Part shown: positions 63,085 through 64,000 of the stretch, one piece after another
How positions within the stretch are numbered: position 1 is the stretch's first letter
Layout of the letters: each line of letters begins with the position of its first letter
Assembly (NCBI RefSeq): GCF_002886045.1
Contig: NZ_CP025791.1
Location: forward strand, 4,169,001 to 4,233,000
Length of the DNA: 64,000 nt
Direction of reading: 5' to 3'
Source of the DNA: Flavivirga eckloniae
Lineage (GTDB): Bacteria > Bacteroidota > Bacteroidia > Flavobacteriales > Flavobacteriaceae
The notes under the pieces: model-generated
Databases searched by the model: none
The model's input: the letters and a program-made list of their open reading frames with translations, nothing else
What the model was told of the DNA's origin: nothing
Program-made: the position numbers and the translations under genes

Positions 63085-64000
63085 ATGAGCGAAGAAAATA
63101 AAAATCAATATTCGGCAGATAGTATTCAGGCTTTAGAAGGTATGGAGCATGTACGTATGCGTCCGTCCATGTATATTGGTGATGTTGGCGTACGTGGTTT
63201 ACATCATTTGGTATACGAAGTTGTAGATAACTCTATAGATGAAGCGTTAGCAGGTCATTGTAACAACATTACCGTGACGATTAATGAGGATAATTCTATA
63301 ACCACTGAAGATGATGGACGTGGTATCCCTGTAGATTTACATAAAAAAGAAGGGGTTTCTGCTCTTGAAGTTGTAATGACTAAAATTGGAGCAGGAGGTA
63401 AATTTGATAAGGATTCTTATAAAGTATCTGGAGGATTGCACGGTGTTGGTGTAAGTTGTGTAAATGCCCTATCGGAACATTTAAAAGCAACTGTTTATAG
63501 AGGAGGAAAGGTTTACGAACAAGAGTATGAGCGTGGAAAAACCTTGTATCCTGTTAAAACCATTGGAGATACCGATAAACGCGGAACTACGGTTACCTTT
63601 AAGCCAGATTCTACTATTTTTACCCAGACTTTAGAATATAGCTACGATACGTTAGCAAGTAGACTGCGTGAGTTAGCTTATTTAAATAAAGGTATTACTG
63701 TACATTTAGTAGATAAGAGAACTAAAACTGAAAATGGCGAATACGAAGGAGAAACATTTTATTCTGAAGAAGGGCTAAAGGAATTTATAAAATATCTGGA
63801 TGCAACCAGAGAACCTTTAATGAAAGATGTTATAGCCTTTGAAGGAGAAAAGAATGATGTGCCAGTTGAGGTAGCGATGGTTTATAATACATCGTATGCA
63901 GAAAACTTACATTCTTATGTAAATAATATTAATACACACGAAGGAGGAACACATTTATCAGGTTTTCGTAGAGGTTTAACCCATACACTAAAAAAGTATG
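63085..64000 (+). CDS. gyrB: DNA gyrase subunit B, 5' part
   Basis: The frame is open from the ATG at 63085 (MSEENKNQYSADSIQALEGM) to the window end, about 305 codons, so the 3' end is missing. The GHKL ATPase domain is clear: the QALEGMEHVRMRPSMYIGD start, NSIDEALAG with the catalytic Glu region, DDGRGIPVD, and the GGLHGVGVSCVNALS ATP lid. The transducer domain begins before the end (THLSGFRRGLT). Supercoils DNA with GyrA. GyrB rather than ParE is favoured by the N-terminal residues but is not proven by the fragment. Confidence 0.94.
   Translation, partial: MSEENKNQYSADSIQALEGMEHVRMRPSMYIGDVGVRGLHHLVYEVVDNSIDEALAGHCNNITVTINEDNSITTEDDGRGIPVDLHKKEGVSALEVVMTKIGAGGKFDKDSYKVSGGLHGVGVSCVNALSEHLKATVYRGGKVYEQEYERGKTLYPVKTIGDTDKRGTTVTFKPDSTIFTQTLEYSYDTLASRLRELAYLNKGITVHLVDKRTKTENGEYEGETFYSEEGLKEFIKYLDATREPLMKDVIAFEGEKNDVPVEVAMVYNTSYAENLHSYVNNINTHEGGTHLSGFRRGLTHTLKKY

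Overview
The window is from a member of the Bacteroidota, most likely family Flavobacteriaceae. The DNA is AT-rich. Starts are often preceded by the Bacteroidota -7 box TAnnTTTG rather than sigma70 boxes or strong Shine-Dalgarno sites. Several gene families are typical of the group: a TonB/STN receptor with FecR and an ECF sigma factor, TPR histidine kinases, DUF2911, and secreted proteins with a 'GIGTTNPQA' motif. Most of the window is chromosomal core: rpoA-rplQ, carA, eno, gltA, argS, ffh, folD, queE, gatCAB/aspS, gyrB. Accessory blocks are set between these. No tRNA, rRNA, CRISPR or prophage was seen.

Layout. 1-5.5 kb: rpoA end, rplQ, carA, eno, gltA, four of the boundaries marked by clear terminators. 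5.6-12.1 kb: two guanidino-group hydrolases (one ADI/DDAH-like, one CtlX-like), separated by an AraC-regulated sugar kinase/isomerase/aldolase cassette. 12.1-16.4 kb: TPR histidine kinase and argS. 16.4-27.5 kb: a mobile-looking region. It holds single genes separated by ~130-nt imperfect palindromes, a decayed second copy of the argS 3' end, a three-gene operon for an activated headgroup or lipid, a transposase remnant and small regulators. 27.9-34.4 kb: cell-surface signalling (sigma, FecR, STN-TonB receptor) and a divergent acidic lipoprotein. 34.5-37.7 kb: ffh, a four-helix-bundle gene and folD. 38-42.3 kb: a GH130 phosphorylase fused to a response-regulator receiver domain, convergent with a GT4 glycosyltransferase. 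42.6-48.3 kb: housekeeping and hypothetical genes on the minus strand. 48.3-51.4 kb: a decaying tandem family of secreted PA14 proteins. 51.8-53.3 kb: queE and a DUF2911 gene. 53.5-58.7 kb: the gatC-gatA-gatB::aspS operon. 59.3-62.8 kb: an AraC-family regulator followed by four look-alike promoter/terminator cassettes. 63.1 kb to the end: gyrB.

The strongest candidate for an undescribed system is 53.5-58.7 kb. GatB and aspartyl-tRNA synthetase form one 1115-residue polypeptide, which would be a covalent 'transamidosome' for making Asn-tRNA(Asn). Its AspRS half carries His at the position reported to mark non-discriminating enzymes. Upstream lies a 15-codon leader peptide with nine Asn codons, followed by a perfect terminator palindrome and a competing antiterminator segment. 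This is a textbook attenuator that would sense Asn-tRNA. The GatB-AspRS linker is encoded by eight in-register 7-bp repeats. The same class of heptanucleotide array recurs at gene 3' ends across the window, so the fusion may have arisen from repeat slippage and could vary with it.

The second candidate is 59.3-62.8 kb. Four cassettes each carry two GTC-T(n)-GGG boxes 19-21 bp apart, then a -7 region 34-36 bp downstream, a short transcript (three of them with a 43-48 codon ORF) and an intrinsic terminator. All lie directly downstream of an AraC-type regulator that could act on them. All functional statements are inferred from sequence; no searches were run.
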